NCBI GenBank assembly: GCA_026119935.1
Contig: JALRMH010000057.1
Location: 62,001-126,000 of the forward strand
Length of the DNA: 64,000 bases
Direction: 5' to 3'
Origin: Endothia cerciana
Taxonomy: Eukaryota > Ascomycota > Sordariomycetes > Diaporthales > Cryphonectriaceae
The notes beneath the pieces are model-generated. The model ran no database searches, was not told the DNA's origin, and saw only the letters and a list, made by a program, of their open reading frames with translations. The position numbers and the translations under genes are program-made. Below, one piece after another: positions 21,597-33,140 of the stretch. Positions within the stretch are counted from its first letter, which is position 1. Each line of letters opens with the position of its first letter.

Positions 21597-22749
21597 TCAA
21601 AATATAGCCAACGCATTCGGCGGAGAGGCCACAAGGCCCGGGTGGTTCAGCAGAGCGGAGGTCAGCATGAAGCTGTATCTTCCGGTCTTCTTGCAGTACG
21701 CAGAAAGCTCCTTGAGATCCCAAAGCTCTCCGATAGGCATACCGAACATCGCGAGGAGATATTGATGTAGCACTGGTCTGTCAGCAAGTATCCCCATGAT
21801 TAGGCCCCTTGGGCTGGATCCGATGAACAGGACCGCCTTTGACTTACCGAGATCACCGACAGAGCCTTCTGTGCTATCCGCTTTGAGGGGGGGGAAAGCT
21901 TCAAACGATTGGCTATCCCCTGCGACCGCGGAGAAATGTCTGTTCCAGATCCACCTTGCCGTCTCCTCGGATCCGTGCAGCCCGGACAGCCTGACCTGCT
22001 GCATCTTTGCAAAGTCGTCGAGAGTAGGACTCTTGAGGATCTCCGTGATGCCGGTCCTGGTGATCAGGATATCGCCGTGCCTGAAGTCGACCTTCTGGTG
22101 CTTGGCCACATTCCCGACGTCCTCGACTGTAATGCGGTACCCATCAAGACAGTGATAAGGCCGGCCTTGAGACTCCATATACCCCTTGAAGTCGATCAAG
22201 ACCCCCCCTCCCCACGAGGCCACCGCGGGAGTGCCAATGGTCGATGGTGGGCAGAGCGTTCTCGGCGCTTGTTTGGGGCGAGGACAAGCCGTCTTGGGTG
22301 ACCCTGAACCCGTTGTAGGCCAGGCCCGACGGCTGATGTTGCATGTGCACCAGACTATCCCCACTGGCTGCTGAATTGTGTATTGAATTCAAGCTCGTCG
22401 TCCCATGCGTTACACCCCGAGGGAGCCAGTCCGCTCGAGGAGAGCGATATGGCGTTGTGCACAGGCGCTTTGCGGCCTGGGATGGGGATCTTGATGCTAT
22501 TGAGGGGCCAGCTTGGTTGATGTCAGATGGGCTCCCTAAGTGGCCGCGGGGAGATGGATATGTAATTGCTTCAATGATATGGACACTCCATTCTTGACAT
22601 CCGCGGCCGCAGCAGCGACCACAGCCGGGGTGAGAAGGTTGAGCGTCCCTAGAAGGTCTTTCTTCCCGTCCTTGTCGAAGACGCCCCCAGGCGCAGCCTT
22701 GTGGCATTCCCTCCACAGCTGGTAGGTCGTCAAAGTCCGGGATCGGCAT
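21597..22749 (-). pseudogene. cyclase-family hydrolase (kynurenine-formamidase-like), three +1 frameshifts at G-runs
   Basis: Belongs to the fungal putative cyclase family (metal hydrolases related to kynurenine formamidase). Reading from ATG 22749 gives MPIPDFDDLPAVEGMPQG, then LLGTLNLLTPAVV, then after an intron WPLNSIKIPIPGRKAPVHNA, DDELEFNTQFSSQW and HQPSGLAYNG, then VLIDFKGY, DILITRTGITEIL and the ending NHPGLVASPPNALAIF. A normal GT-AG intron is at 21773-21847. A second intron at 22512-22569 must use a GC donor (GCAATT) with branch site CTGAC and acceptor CAAG. The frame is broken three times, each by one extra G in a G-run (coding strand; plus-strand C-runs 22684-22688, 22359-22362, 22202-22208). 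Without those extra bases the reading is family-like throughout. It is either recent decay or sequence error. Confidence 0.85.
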
Positions 22750-23671
22750 CTCAAAACCAAATCCTGAGCCCAGCGAAGTCTGCCTCGAAAGTTGTGTTGG
22801 GCCAAGCACAGCTGCTTGATGCCATGTGTCTGGTCGGTGACCTTCTTATATAGTCTCTGGTACGCATAGGGCCAACACGAATACTGCAAACCAACGCCCG
22901 CTTGGCTCAAGAGAAAGACTTCATTGGCAGGAAGTTCAGGGATGAGTATCATTCTGGCAACGGAAGGAAAGGGACTATGCCGCAAAAAGATACCCCCACA
23001 GATCATGGGGGTCCACTGCATGTAAGCCGTCTGCATGTAAGTGCAGCAAATCAACGTGCAAAACAGTTTACTGACGACTGCAGTAGCCTCCCTCTTGTGG
23101 AATACACCGAGCTGAAAATATTCAGCAAATACGGAATCTATTCCCTCAGCTTGCATCTTTTCAGAAAGTCTGCCGCAGGGAATTGGGCTTCTCATCCATT
23201 TTCCGAGTCATCGCAATGGCAGAGATAGAGCATCAAGAAAATATTACCCAACCCTTGGCTCGTGGTAGATTACCACGGAGACTGAGCGGTCGCATAATAT
23301 ATATGTTTCTTAGCAGGATGAGTTTTTCTCTTCGAGCGACCAGCCTCATGTCAATATTCGCCTCAGATGGAAGCCCAAGCTGGGCCGAAATCTCCCCTTG
23401 CCTGGGCAGTGCTTGTCTCAAATCACTCGTGTTTGTTGATGGTGAGATTCCGTTGAGCACTGGTGGGTGTGGTGTTGAGTCTGGGTCAGAACTCATTACA
23501 TTGGAGCAACTCTGACGTACTTGGAATCACTCGAGCCACCCGGGCAGAGGTGGCTTGACAGTATCTAGACATTGAATACTATCTTATGCGCCGCGCTCCG
23601 AGCCCCCTTTCCGAGACACCCACGGGTCTGAACAATGTACACTTCTCGTTTTGGTTTTTGGTAGCCTGGGC
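22750..23671. other. upstream of the cyclase gene, possible orphan exons
   Basis: Two minus-strand frames (about 23496-23260 and 23195-22750) are open and fairly hydrophobic in parts, but no family was recognised and no clear splice joins them. The sequence is AT-richer than the nearby genes. Confidence 0.3.
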
Positions 23672-24535
23672 TCAGTTGAACACGACCGTCTTGGTCACGT
23701 TGAGGAAGACTCGCCTCTCGGCGACCCACTTGACAGCGGCTGCCAGGACCTGTGACTCGACGTTGGAGCCCTCCTCGACGAGATCCTTGGGGCTCAGGCT
23801 GTGGTCAACCCGGGCAACGCGCTGCTCAATGATGGGCCCCTCGTCAAGATCCGCGGTGACGAAATGTGCGGTGGCGCCGATGATCTTGACGCCGCGGTCA
23901 TAGGCCTGGTGGTAGGGCTTTGCCCCCTTGAAGGACGGCAAGAAGCTGTGGTGGATGTTGATGATCTTGCCGCTCATCGCCTTGCACAGGGTGGGAGACA
24001 GGACCTGCATGTAGCGGGCCAGGACAACCAACTCAATGTCGTGCTTCTTGACCAGCTCGAGGACCTGGCTCTCCTGTTGGGCCTTGGTGTCCTTCGTCAC
24101 GGGCAGGTGATGAAACTCGATGCCATAGCTCTTGGCCAGGTGCTCATACTCGGGGTGGTTCGAGACGATGACGGGGACCTCGATCCGTAGCTGGCCGGTC
24201 TTGGTCCGGAAGAGCAGGTCGTTCAGGCAGTGTCCGATCTTTGAGACCATGATGAGCACGCGCATCTTCTTGGCGACGGGCCGGATGTCGTAGTCCATCC
24301 TGAGGCCGGCCGACAAGTCCTCGAAGGGTGTCTGCAGGGCGTCGGGGGAGGTGACGGGTCCAAAGTGCACGCGCATGAAGAACTTGTCGGAGACCGGGTC
24401 GGAGAACTGCTGCAGGTCCAAGATATTGATCCCCTGGCTGGCGAAGATACCCGTCACGGAGTGCACAATACCGGGCTTGTCCGGGCAGGAAAGCGTGAGG
24501 ATATAATCCTCTCCTTGACCTTTCGTGGCTGCCAT
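23672..24535 (-). CDS. purU: formyltetrahydrofolate deformylase
   Basis: Hydrolyses 10-formyltetrahydrofolate to formate and tetrahydrofolate in one-carbon metabolism. One exon, 287 residues from ATG 24535 (an in-frame GTG two codons earlier is not a likely eukaryotic start). An N-terminal ACT domain (about 11-88, LTLSCPDKPGIVHSVTGIFA) is followed by a formyltransferase-fold catalytic domain (about 91-285). The catalytic signature is visible: IINIHHSFLPSF with the Asn and His near 193-195, and GATAHFVTADLDEGPI with the Asp near 231. Length and domain order match the family. Many filamentous ascomycetes carry this gene; the bacterial name is used as a label only. Confidence 0.95.
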   Translation of the reverse strand: MAATKGQGEDYILTLSCPDKPGIVHSVTGIFASQGINILDLQQFSDPVSDKFFMRVHFGPVTSPDALQTPFEDLSAGLRMDYDIRPVAKKMRVLIMVSKIGHCLNDLLFRTKTGQLRIEVPVIVSNHPEYEHLAKSYGIEFHHLPVTKDTKAQQESQVLELVKKHDIELVVLARYMQVLSPTLCKAMSGKIINIHHSFLPSFKGAKPYHQAYDRGVKIIGATAHFVTADLDEGPIIEQRVARVDHSLSPKDLVEEGSNVESQVLAAAVKWVAERRVFLNVTKTVVFN

Positions 24536-24541
24536 CCTCAC

Positions 24542-26526
24542 AAGGTGCAGAGTTCCCCCCAGGTGCCGTAGCCGGTCAGAGTCGAGATGTCCCGAGCGAG
24601 GATTGGGGGCGGTAGTTCTAGATGGAGGCCCTGAAGTCGTGGTGTTGAACCCAGACTCGATTTAGACCTTATCGATCGACCCTATCCAGCGCGGTATGAT
24701 GCTGTCATGCGATGCGCACAATATCCTGTTCGTCTGGGGCTTTCGCGGCCTGGTCGAAGAATTTTGATGTCAAGCGCGGGTCGCTGTGGGGATGGATGCC
24801 CTGCCGTGCGCGCGCCGTGCCCTGTAAGAAGGCCTAGACTCATCATCTGCGGAGCATAGTCTTCCGCTTAAGAGGGAGACAAGCTCCTGGTCCGTCATCG
24901 GCGCAAGACCAGGCGGCGGGACTAATCCCATTTGCGTCCATTGGATCCATCCCATCGCCCGTGCCATCGGTTGTGTGCGCGCGTATGTCTCCTCGAGGTA
25001 TGAGGCGGTTTGGACATAAGGAGAGGGGATGCTGTCGTCAGCGGTATCCAGCTCGGCTGGACAAGTACGATTTCTCTCAGATGGATCACGGCGCGTCCCA
25101 CGGCCGGCCCAGCATCATATAACCGATGTGCACCTGAATTGCAACAAAGGCCGCATATGATCGAGCCGAGCCCCGTCCAAAAGCGGCCACCGCCAGACCC
25201 CAAGCTGACTGGGAGTGATCTATCGTCAATATAATTAATTACTGCTATGTAGGTCGGTCTCTCGCGCCTCAGAGATACCCCTGAGCCATATGTATCCGCA
25301 TGATCATGTGATAGCCTTCTGTCCATAACAACGAGACCAAGTGACCCTACTCCGGCATGAAGCATCGACGTGGAGTTCATATGTTTCGCATCGCACCGTA
25401 GCCTGTCATCCGCACCCCACCGGCTTCTCATTTGAGTACTACTAGCATAACATAAGATCCATCCGTTTAGCGGAGATACGTCTCCTCCGCCCGATGCAGG
25501 GCGTATCTTTGATTATGTTGTGGGACGAAATTCAAGCGGCCTTGCACACACATGCCTGCGCGCTGCGGAAATAATTTCTCTCAAACCTCTCGGGAAGTGG
25601 GGGAGGTTCTGTCTGTTTTTCCAGTTTCGTACCGTTGATCTACCACTTATCGTTTGGATATTTACAGCACTAACTAATCATTTATTCTCCGACTCAGGAG
25701 GGGGAGGGAGAGGAAGGAGAAGAAGGGAAAAAAAAGGAGAGACTGTCCCCAGCTGGGGGACCAGGCGACATGTCCCCTTTTCACCTCAAAACCTCTCCGC
25801 TTCCTCACTGTCAGGCCCAGCTCTCCCGAGCTACTACTATGTACGTGGGTTGTCCCATCGACCAGAATATATATGCCCAGTGGGGCGAGGTCTACGGGTG
25901 CCAGGCCTTACACCCAAGTACACAATCCTTTTGCACGATCCTCATATTTTGGATATGCGAATCCCAACAGAGTCATCCGGTACAACTGCATTTGCCTGGC
26001 GTGCACTCGTATGTACGAGCATACGGATAGAAAACGCGTCGTTTGCCCCTGTTCAAGCATGCGTGGAGCGTACGTCGGCCCCTGAGCATTTTTGGCCCTT
26101 CGGTAATTTCGGCTTTGCAACTCATCGAGCTAGTGTCTGCGTATAACAAGCTTAACCCAAAGATCCAAGTGACGCATCTGGACAGAAGTGGGTCGCAGCG
26201 GATGTTCATGAATGTCTGACTGGGCCTCTGGGTTACACGCCATCGGCAATGCATTGTATAGCAAAAGGGAAGGATTAACGCCCGCCCCGAGGGATCATCG
26301 CGACCCTGACGTTATTGTAGGATTGGGACAAGGGACATTCTCCTGTAGGCGCGGACAGAAAATGGAGACAACCTCGTTCACCGAGGTCTCCATAAACCCG
26401 CGACCTATATATCGCCACCGCTAGCCTCGCCTTGCTGTGATGTGCTGGGCAGTTTGACGCCATCCAACACCAAGGTCTTTCCGAAGCCTCTGCTGCACCA
26501 CGGTCACCGTCCGAGCTTTGCCCATC
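24542..26526. other. intergenic, 2 kb
   Basis: No recognisable gene on either strand. A TATATA at 26404-26411 lies about 120 bases before the next gene's ATG and is a plausible TATA box. Confidence 0.4.
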
Positions 26527-27596
26527 ATGCAATCTCAGAACAGCCTGGCCCTTGCGGCCTTGGCCTTCTCATCCTTCAGCGGCTCCGTGTTAGCCCAAAC
26601 GGCAAAACAGATTTGGAACTTCACCAGCTATGTTGATATCGAGAACAGCATCCTCCGTTCCAACGGCCACATCCTCTTCACCACCCTCACCGGCCCTGAG
26701 CTCTACACGATTGATCCAACTTCGGCCGAGCCAACGGCCGAGGTTGTTGACTCGCTGCCTGGGATAACGGCACTGACTGGCATTGTCGAGGTTGGAGATG
26801 ACATATTTGCGGTCATTGGAGGTATCAGGGGCAGCTACAGCTATACCAACGAAACCATCTTCACTGTCGACTTTAGTGTGGCTACCGAGGAGAACCCAAA
26901 TGCCACCCTGGTTGAGACTGTCGCAAAGCTGTAAGTACAGCCCATGATCTAATCACTCCCTCCCCCTCCCCAAAACCCGTCTTAGCATGCGCGGAAGTCG
27001 AGAGTGAACACTAATACGGGAACCCGATCAGGCCTGACGCAGTCATGCTCAACGGGATGGCTGCGCTGCCTTCTAACCCCCATGTCCTGGTCATTGCGGA
27101 CTCCCGTGTGGGATGTCTCTGGAGAGTCGATATCGACACTGGCTCGGTCGCCGAGGCCATCTCAAGTTCCTATATGCTGCCCACGGTCAATGCCACTACC
27201 CCAATCGGAATTGACGGTCTGAAGATCTCTGCCGACGGTGCCTACGCCTATTTCACCAGCGTTGATTTGGAGATCCTTGCGCGTATTCCCATCGCAGATA
27301 ACGGCACTGCCCTGGCGGCCACGGGTGACGTCGAAATTGTGACGAACTTTGTGGGGGATGATGATTGGGACGACTTCCAACTGAACGGCACTACGGCTTA
27401 TGGAGCGCAGGACCCTTCCTATCTGTCCGAGGTCGACCTGACCACTGGCGAGCTGACGGTGCTTGTGAACGACACGGATATCGCTGGTGGGCCTACTTCG
27501 GTGGTGCTCAAGGGTGACGGAGCTACCCTCTACATGACTACGCGTGGGGACTCGTCGACAGGCTCGAGCGGACAGATTATTGAGATTACGTTGTGA
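26527..27596 (+). CDS. secreted SMP-30/gluconolactonase-like beta-propeller protein
   Basis: Two exons (26527-26930 and 27032-27596, intron donor GTAAGT, acceptor TCAG) give 322 residues. A signal peptide covers about residues 1-23 (MQSQNSLALAALAFSSFSGS, then VLAQ). The mature part has repeated four-strand blade motifs: NGHILFTTLTGPELYTIDP, MAALPSNPHVLVIADSRVG, GIDGLKISADGAYAYFTS, GPTSVVLKGDGATLYMTT. These fit a six-bladed propeller of the SMP-30/gluconolactonase type found in many secreted fungal proteins. There are several N-glycosylation sequons. The substrate is unknown; family members hydrolyse lactones, but metal ligands could not be assigned by eye. Confidence 0.88.
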
Positions 27597-28038
27597 TGAG
27601 TCTTTGGTTAACGAACACTTCGAGGATGGACACTTTGAACATACGATTTTGAGTTGCATCTGTACATAGTACCTAGTGGTATCCAACTCCCTGCACTTGT
27701 AGCTATAGCAAATTAATCAAGGGCCAATCCAGTCCAAGATGATCGACTACTCTTTTTTGTTCTCTGTCTTTTACTATTTTATGGGATAGCCATTGAAGGA
27801 ATACCCGACCGTAGGACGATGGGTGTGTTGCTCCACGGGCATTTTCTCCTTTTCCGCCTGTAGCCCTATAGGGAGAGGGAACGCGAGAAGGTGGCAAGCA
27901 GGAGCAACGGTGAGAATAGCAAGCAAAGTTGAAGTATCACGGCATCGTTGCACTCAACAGCCTCGCATCTATCAGAGAGGGGTATCATAATTTGCTTTAT
28001 ATACCATGAAGATCATGTTCTGAAACGCCGACAGCAAC
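27597..28038. other. intergenic
   Basis: AT-rich, no gene seen; 3' side of the propeller gene. Confidence 0.4.
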
Positions 28039-28978
28039 GGTAACCTACACCAACGCCAGGTTGTGTACTGCGTGAGAAATCCGCCAATCAAAGGCCCACT
28101 TATCAGACCAAGCTGAGAAACTGGATGAACTAATTGACGTTAGCATGCGACTATCATCTCTCGAAGACTGGCCGAGGTATATTACACACCTCCCATCATA
28201 ATACCCGTAATCGCGGGTCGTCCTTCTCAGCGGCACCAGTGCCGAGACGAATGTCATCGCGCCATTGAACAGGCCCGAGGCCCCGAGGCCGGCGACCATC
28301 CGTTCGGCAATCAAGATATTGGACGAGTTGGCGAGAGCGCATATAATACAGCCCCGCTTGAATGGGACTAGAAAGAATATATAGGTCTATTCATTTGGTA
28401 GATACGTGAAGAACTTGCTCGTAGTGGGCTGTAGCGCTGATCTGGGGTCATAAAGATGTCAGTCTTGTGGGTCGGCTCACATTGGATGGAAATGAGTATA
28501 GGGGGGCCTACCGTGCGAGCTGGTACGAACTGCTATACCAACCGATATCTTGTGTCGAGTAAAAGTCGTTTGTTATTGTTGGTCTAGCCTGTCGATGTCA
28601 GCTGTAGGAACGCTTCAAGGACGTGCCTATCAAGATCAGATCTGCATACCGTGGACAGAATGGAATTGTCGGGGAATGTCAAAATGATGCTCAGATTCAG
28701 AGCACCACCGGCAACAACAACTTGAGACCGGTAACGTATTCCCTTTCGTCATCTCCGCCGCTCTTTTCTGTGACTGAACTGCCCGGGTTCCCAGAGGTGA
28801 TGGCTTCAGCCTTTACAGAGGTAGACTGTACCAGGGTCAGCGCGAGAGGCTGGCTGCGTTGTGTCCCATCTCTCTCTTGCGAATTTCTTGTGCCTTCGTC
28901 CTCGATATTGTCACTTACGAGACATTCCTCCGAAGAGATACTCTTAATGGACTTGGATGCCCTGAAGTTGTTCGACAT
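28039..28978 (-). pseudogene. MFS drug/H+ transporter (DHA14-type) relic, N-terminal half only
   Basis: Transporter pieces appear in family order but in changing frames: an acidic/Ser N-terminus from ATG 28978, LKLLLPVV, ALNLSIILTFPDNSILST (helix 1), NDFYSTQDIGWYSSSYQLA (helix 2), SKFFTYLPN, ICALANSSNILIAERMVAGL and ASGLFNGAMTFVSALVPL (helices 3-4), GPLIGGFLTQYTTWRWC (helix 6). Frameshifts occur near 28715 and several other places, stop codons lie within the helix 3 region, and introns remain at about 28510-28450 and 28190-28110. Nothing matching helices 7-14 follows. It is a truncated, decayed gene in an AT-richer region. Confidence 0.8.
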
Positions 28979-29023
28979 GTTGGTGGTACTCGTGTTACTA
29001 CTTCTAGTTGTCCTCGAAAACAA

Positions 29024-30383
29024 AAGAATATTCTAAAGGATTCTGCATAAACGAGACGAACAGCGATAGTCCAAGGAACAGCGTGCTAAGTATACACGTG
29101 CTGTAGGTTACCGGAAGGCATAATGGACTTGTAGCTATCCCTGTTTATACTTATAGCTGTTCGCGGAGTGATAACATGATATCTTGGTGAGCTGAGGTCA
29201 TATTGCCTGATGTCGAGAGGTGAAAGATCCGGGAGGGGGGGGGGGGTTGTCGGAATTCGCCCGACCCTCTGGCCGTTCCTGTGCTAAATGGCCAACACTT
29301 AGGTGGCCAATTCCGTGTTGTAAGGCCCGCAGACCATTTATCCGAATGAATCATTCTCGTTAGTTGTTGAGAACGGCAGACATACAAGCCTGAGGCGCTT
29401 CACCCGTAGGAAACCTAGTTTTCGAGGGAGTGGTCTCGCCTATGCCCTCGCCCTCGCCCTACAACTCCTCCACCCGAAACTCTACTTACCCTCGCAGATA
29501 GGGTATTTTTCAGCCTACCACCCGAGGCCTATTCTGAATGAATACTCGACATAATTGAAATCTCCAGTGTTTGTTACATAGAAGTATACTCAATTAGATG
29601 CCAAGACCGTAAGGTGACGCTGATCCATCTCGTCTTCATGTGGTATCGCGGTAGATTGTGACCTGAAGATGGCATGTATGCTACATGCGGCCTTGTCGTC
29701 TTGTAACTCATCACAGACGCCATTCACCCATCCTTAGACCTTCAGTTCTTTGTGTACAAAGAGCACAATGTGGACTGGGTCTCGCCCATGCCCACACCGA
29801 TTCGGAATATGAAGTGTCTCCCGCACGATAGTGCCCGGGTGTGTATCAGTAAACCCGTCCTTTCATCGATTCGTTGGCATATGAGATTGCTTATTCTGCA
29901 CCAGGGATAATATGATCTATCGCCTCCGTCAGCTGAAGGCTGACGTTGCAAAAAGTTGGCCCGGGTTTCGGAGTTCGGAGTCGTCAAATATGCCGGATCC
30001 CAACGTCTCACGCCCTATATTGAGGCGTAAGACTGTCTAGCTCCGAAAAGTTTAGACCGACGCGGAATTGGCTGAATCCCGTCCCCGGTCGGCCCAGGCA
30101 CATCTCAATACAACGGCTACTCCTTATCCTCTGAACCGGATTTCAGTGCGAGCTGGTCCAGCTTCCCCGGCCGATCCGATATTCAGTGCTCTTTTCGTAA
30201 CGCGTCGCCGACCGTTTTTCATCTGGGACCGCGAATCCCACCTGCTTGTTGCGTGCCAAATCCGCTTAGGACTTGTGCTTGGCCTGGCTTCCATTCAGTC
30301 CAAGGTTCGCCATTGCAGCACCGAAGTCCTACAGCTTCGGCCACAGTGTGCGCGCGCCGCAAAATTGCCTAGGCAGTCCCACC
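29024..30383. other. intergenic, AT-rich
   Basis: No gene recognised. It contains a G12 run at 29235-29246. Confidence 0.4.
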
Positions 30384-33140
30384 ATGCAGTCGTCTAGTCG
30401 GAGCATTGGAAAATCTCCCACATCCTCGGATGGACCCGGGGCTGGAACACCAGCTCCTTACGGACATGCGTGTACAAACTGCGCCAAGGCTAAATGTAAA
30501 TGTTTCCACCGCGACGTCGGAGGTGCCTGTGAGCGGTAAGTCTCTTTCACATACATACCTGGGTGTTGTGAGAATAAGGCAAGAGCACATAGCTGCCAGT
30601 CCTTGGTTTGTCCCCTTGGTGGTTTCTGGTCCTATCCAGAAGACGTGGTCGATCTGCCTCTTCTCACCAGCCTCTGCCCAATGAGTTCTCACTTCTCTCC
30701 GTTACCATTACCAGTTGGCCACATGTGTTTTCCAAGTCTAACTCGGCAATCACCGGGCGTTCTAGGTGTTTTCGGCTTAATAAAGACTGTAACCCATCCG
30801 TCCCGAACCGGAAGCGAAATCCAAGAAAGGCTCCTGGCTCGAGGACGGCCCATCTTGAGGAGAAGTTGGATGACCTTGTCTCTTTGATACGGTCACAGAC
30901 CAATATAAGAGCTTCCGGCGCAGCCAATCCCGCCACAAGACCTGAAAATCATGGCATAAACGGGCCCCCTACTGTTCCATCTTTATCATCAGTATCGAGT
31001 CCCAATGCGAGCCCGGCGGGGCCTACCACCGGCGAAGCATATGTAACGGACGCCACTAGTCCATCGAGTACAAGCCCGGGCTTAGAATGTGACTGTATGC
31101 TTGATCTCTACATCTACCCCTTTTCCACTTCCCCCCTCGAAGGAAGAAGAAAGAAAGAAGAAGAAGAAGAAGAAAAAGTACTGTTTGTGCTAGACATCCG
31201 CTTAAACCAAGAACGCAGACCCTATTGCCGACGATGTCGCAGAAGCAAATCTGGCACTGTTCCGGCGGGACATGTTACGATTCTGCCCTGTGGTATACCT
31301 TCCACCGGCCTTATCCGCTATGGAACTTCGACGGACTCATCCTTTCTTGTGGCTCAGCATCATGGGGTGTGCCACTCGGTCCATGCGGGAGGCCAACGCC
31401 ATAGGAGACATGCTGAGACAAATTATCGCTAATAAGGTGGTGCTCGAGCTCGACAGGAGTCTCGACCTGATGCAAGGCTTGCTGGTGCTTCTGCAATGGC
31501 CGCATTGTCATAAACCAGACAAGCCGTGGCTTTCTCTCTGGACGAACCTCGGTCTGGCCATGGCGCAAGATCTAGGGTATACCAGCGTGAATGGCGAGAC
31601 AGCGTTCACTTACGTCAAGAAATTTTGGCTGCCAAAGCACACATGTAAGCATAAGCATCTGGAACTAGCCCGCACGATGGAAGAACGCAGGACAATACTG
31701 GCCTCGTACGTATGGACGAGCATGTAAGTGCATCACCTCGATGAGTTCTCTCGGCACAGTGCTTGTGCTGCAACAACTTCGCAGACTGATTCCCAGGATC
31801 CCAGATTCTCTCAAATGGGTAGGAGAGACAATCCTCTTCGCTGGACGCCATTTATGGAACAATGTCTACGGGCCCTTATGGAACGCCCAGAGTGGGAAGG
31901 CGACAGCGTCCTCGCTACGCAAGTCCGATGTGCGCTCTTGAACCAGCAAATAACAGATCTGTCCATTCAACAAGCCCTCCGTGGGGAGACACGAATACCA
32001 ATGTACTTTCATCACTCTTTGAGCTCTCAGTTGGAGGAGATCTGGCGGACGCTCCCGGCAAACCTCGTGCAGAATGGTAAGCCCACTTTTTGGTCTATTG
32101 ATTCAGTTCATGTCCCGCAGTCATTCCTGGCTTCTTCTTGCGACTTCCCGTCTTCCCCTCGGACTTGCTCGTAACACCTGGAATTGATTCTGACTTCGGT
32201 TTTCGCGTGAACAGAGGCAGTGCTGCTATTCTTGTACGCCACAGAAGTTGCTATTCACGAGCTCGCTTCAAACTTCGATCCGTCGACGAACAATGTGGAC
32301 GTTATCAAGCGCTTAGACGCACTGCAGAAATGTCTCAAAGCCGTGGAAAACTTCTTCCAAACTTGGGATAGAATCCCGCCACCTCAGGTCATGGGCCTCA
32401 CTTTCGGCGCATTCATACAACTTCTCCATATAATTGTGGCTGTCTTCCGACTAAGCACTCTCGATAACATTCCTGGGTGGGACCCAGCCGAAGCGAGGGG
32501 CAGACTCCATCTTTTTGCGCTACTGGAACACATTGCAGAACAGATGGAGGCGGCCATCGTCGCTATTCCCATCTTAGAAGACGACCCTGAAGAAGAAGGT
32601 AGCAGTAAGTCATCCACCCCCAAACGCCCGGGAATGTTCCTGTTTGTCCCCTAGTGTACCTGACTCCCTTGCCTGTCTTGGCCCCGGTGTGAGAGATTCA
32701 GTGCTAGCAGCGCGTCTGGGGCACTGCACAAAATTAGACCATGAACTGACGACACCTATTACAGTTTGGTCCAAAGCGGCGAAGGTGATGAGATTGATCA
32801 AGCAAGGTATCAAGGGAGACTTCCCGGTAAGTACAGCGTATAGACTCACCAGATCACGTAGTCCCTTTCCAGAGGCCAGCCGACCGTGTTGGAGTGGCAA
32901 ACTGACTATCACGGTCCTACCTTCGGCTCCTCTCACCCCCTCGCTTGAGGCGAGTGCTAATCTGCGAGCTCACAGAACCTTGACCCTCTGGGTGGCATCG
33001 AGCAAGTCCCTGCCATTGCTACAGGCGGCACAGATATTCAGGAGCCATCGCAGGACATACAGGACGCCTTCATAACAAATTTTGGGGATGAATCGTGGCT
33101 GTCCGCCATCTTCGTCCCGTGGGATTCCATGAATTTTTAG
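30384..33140 (+). CDS. Zn2Cys6 transcription factor
   Basis: A fungal binuclear zinc cluster regulator. Seven exons (30384-30535, 30766-31094, 31219-31723, 31805-32076, 32215-32604, 32765-32826, 32976-33140) join in phase to 624 residues; the second donor could instead be at 31089. The zinc cluster is C30-x2-C33-x6-C40-x8-C49-x2-C52-x6-C59, split by intron 1, followed by a basic linker and a short coiled coil (AHLEEKLDDLVSLIRSQ). A Ser/Pro-rich spacer leads to the regulatory domain with LRFCPVVYLPP, RPFLWL-type and DRSLDLMQGLLVLLQWP motifs, then LRWTPFMEQCL. The C-terminus ends in an acidic/aromatic tail (FGDESWLSAIFVPW), as in many relatives. Intron 2 contains a GAA-rich purine run. Target genes are unknown. 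Its nearest neighbours are the MFS relic and a secreted cysteine-rich protein. Confidence 0.92.

Noticed and set aside
22536..23195. 219-codon minus-strand ORF
   Set aside because: Its last quarter is the first part of the cyclase gene in frame; the rest shows no recognisable family and joins no clear exon.
23672..24190. Plus-strand ORF at 23801-24190
   Set aside because: Antisense shadow of the formyltetrahydrofolate deformylase gene.
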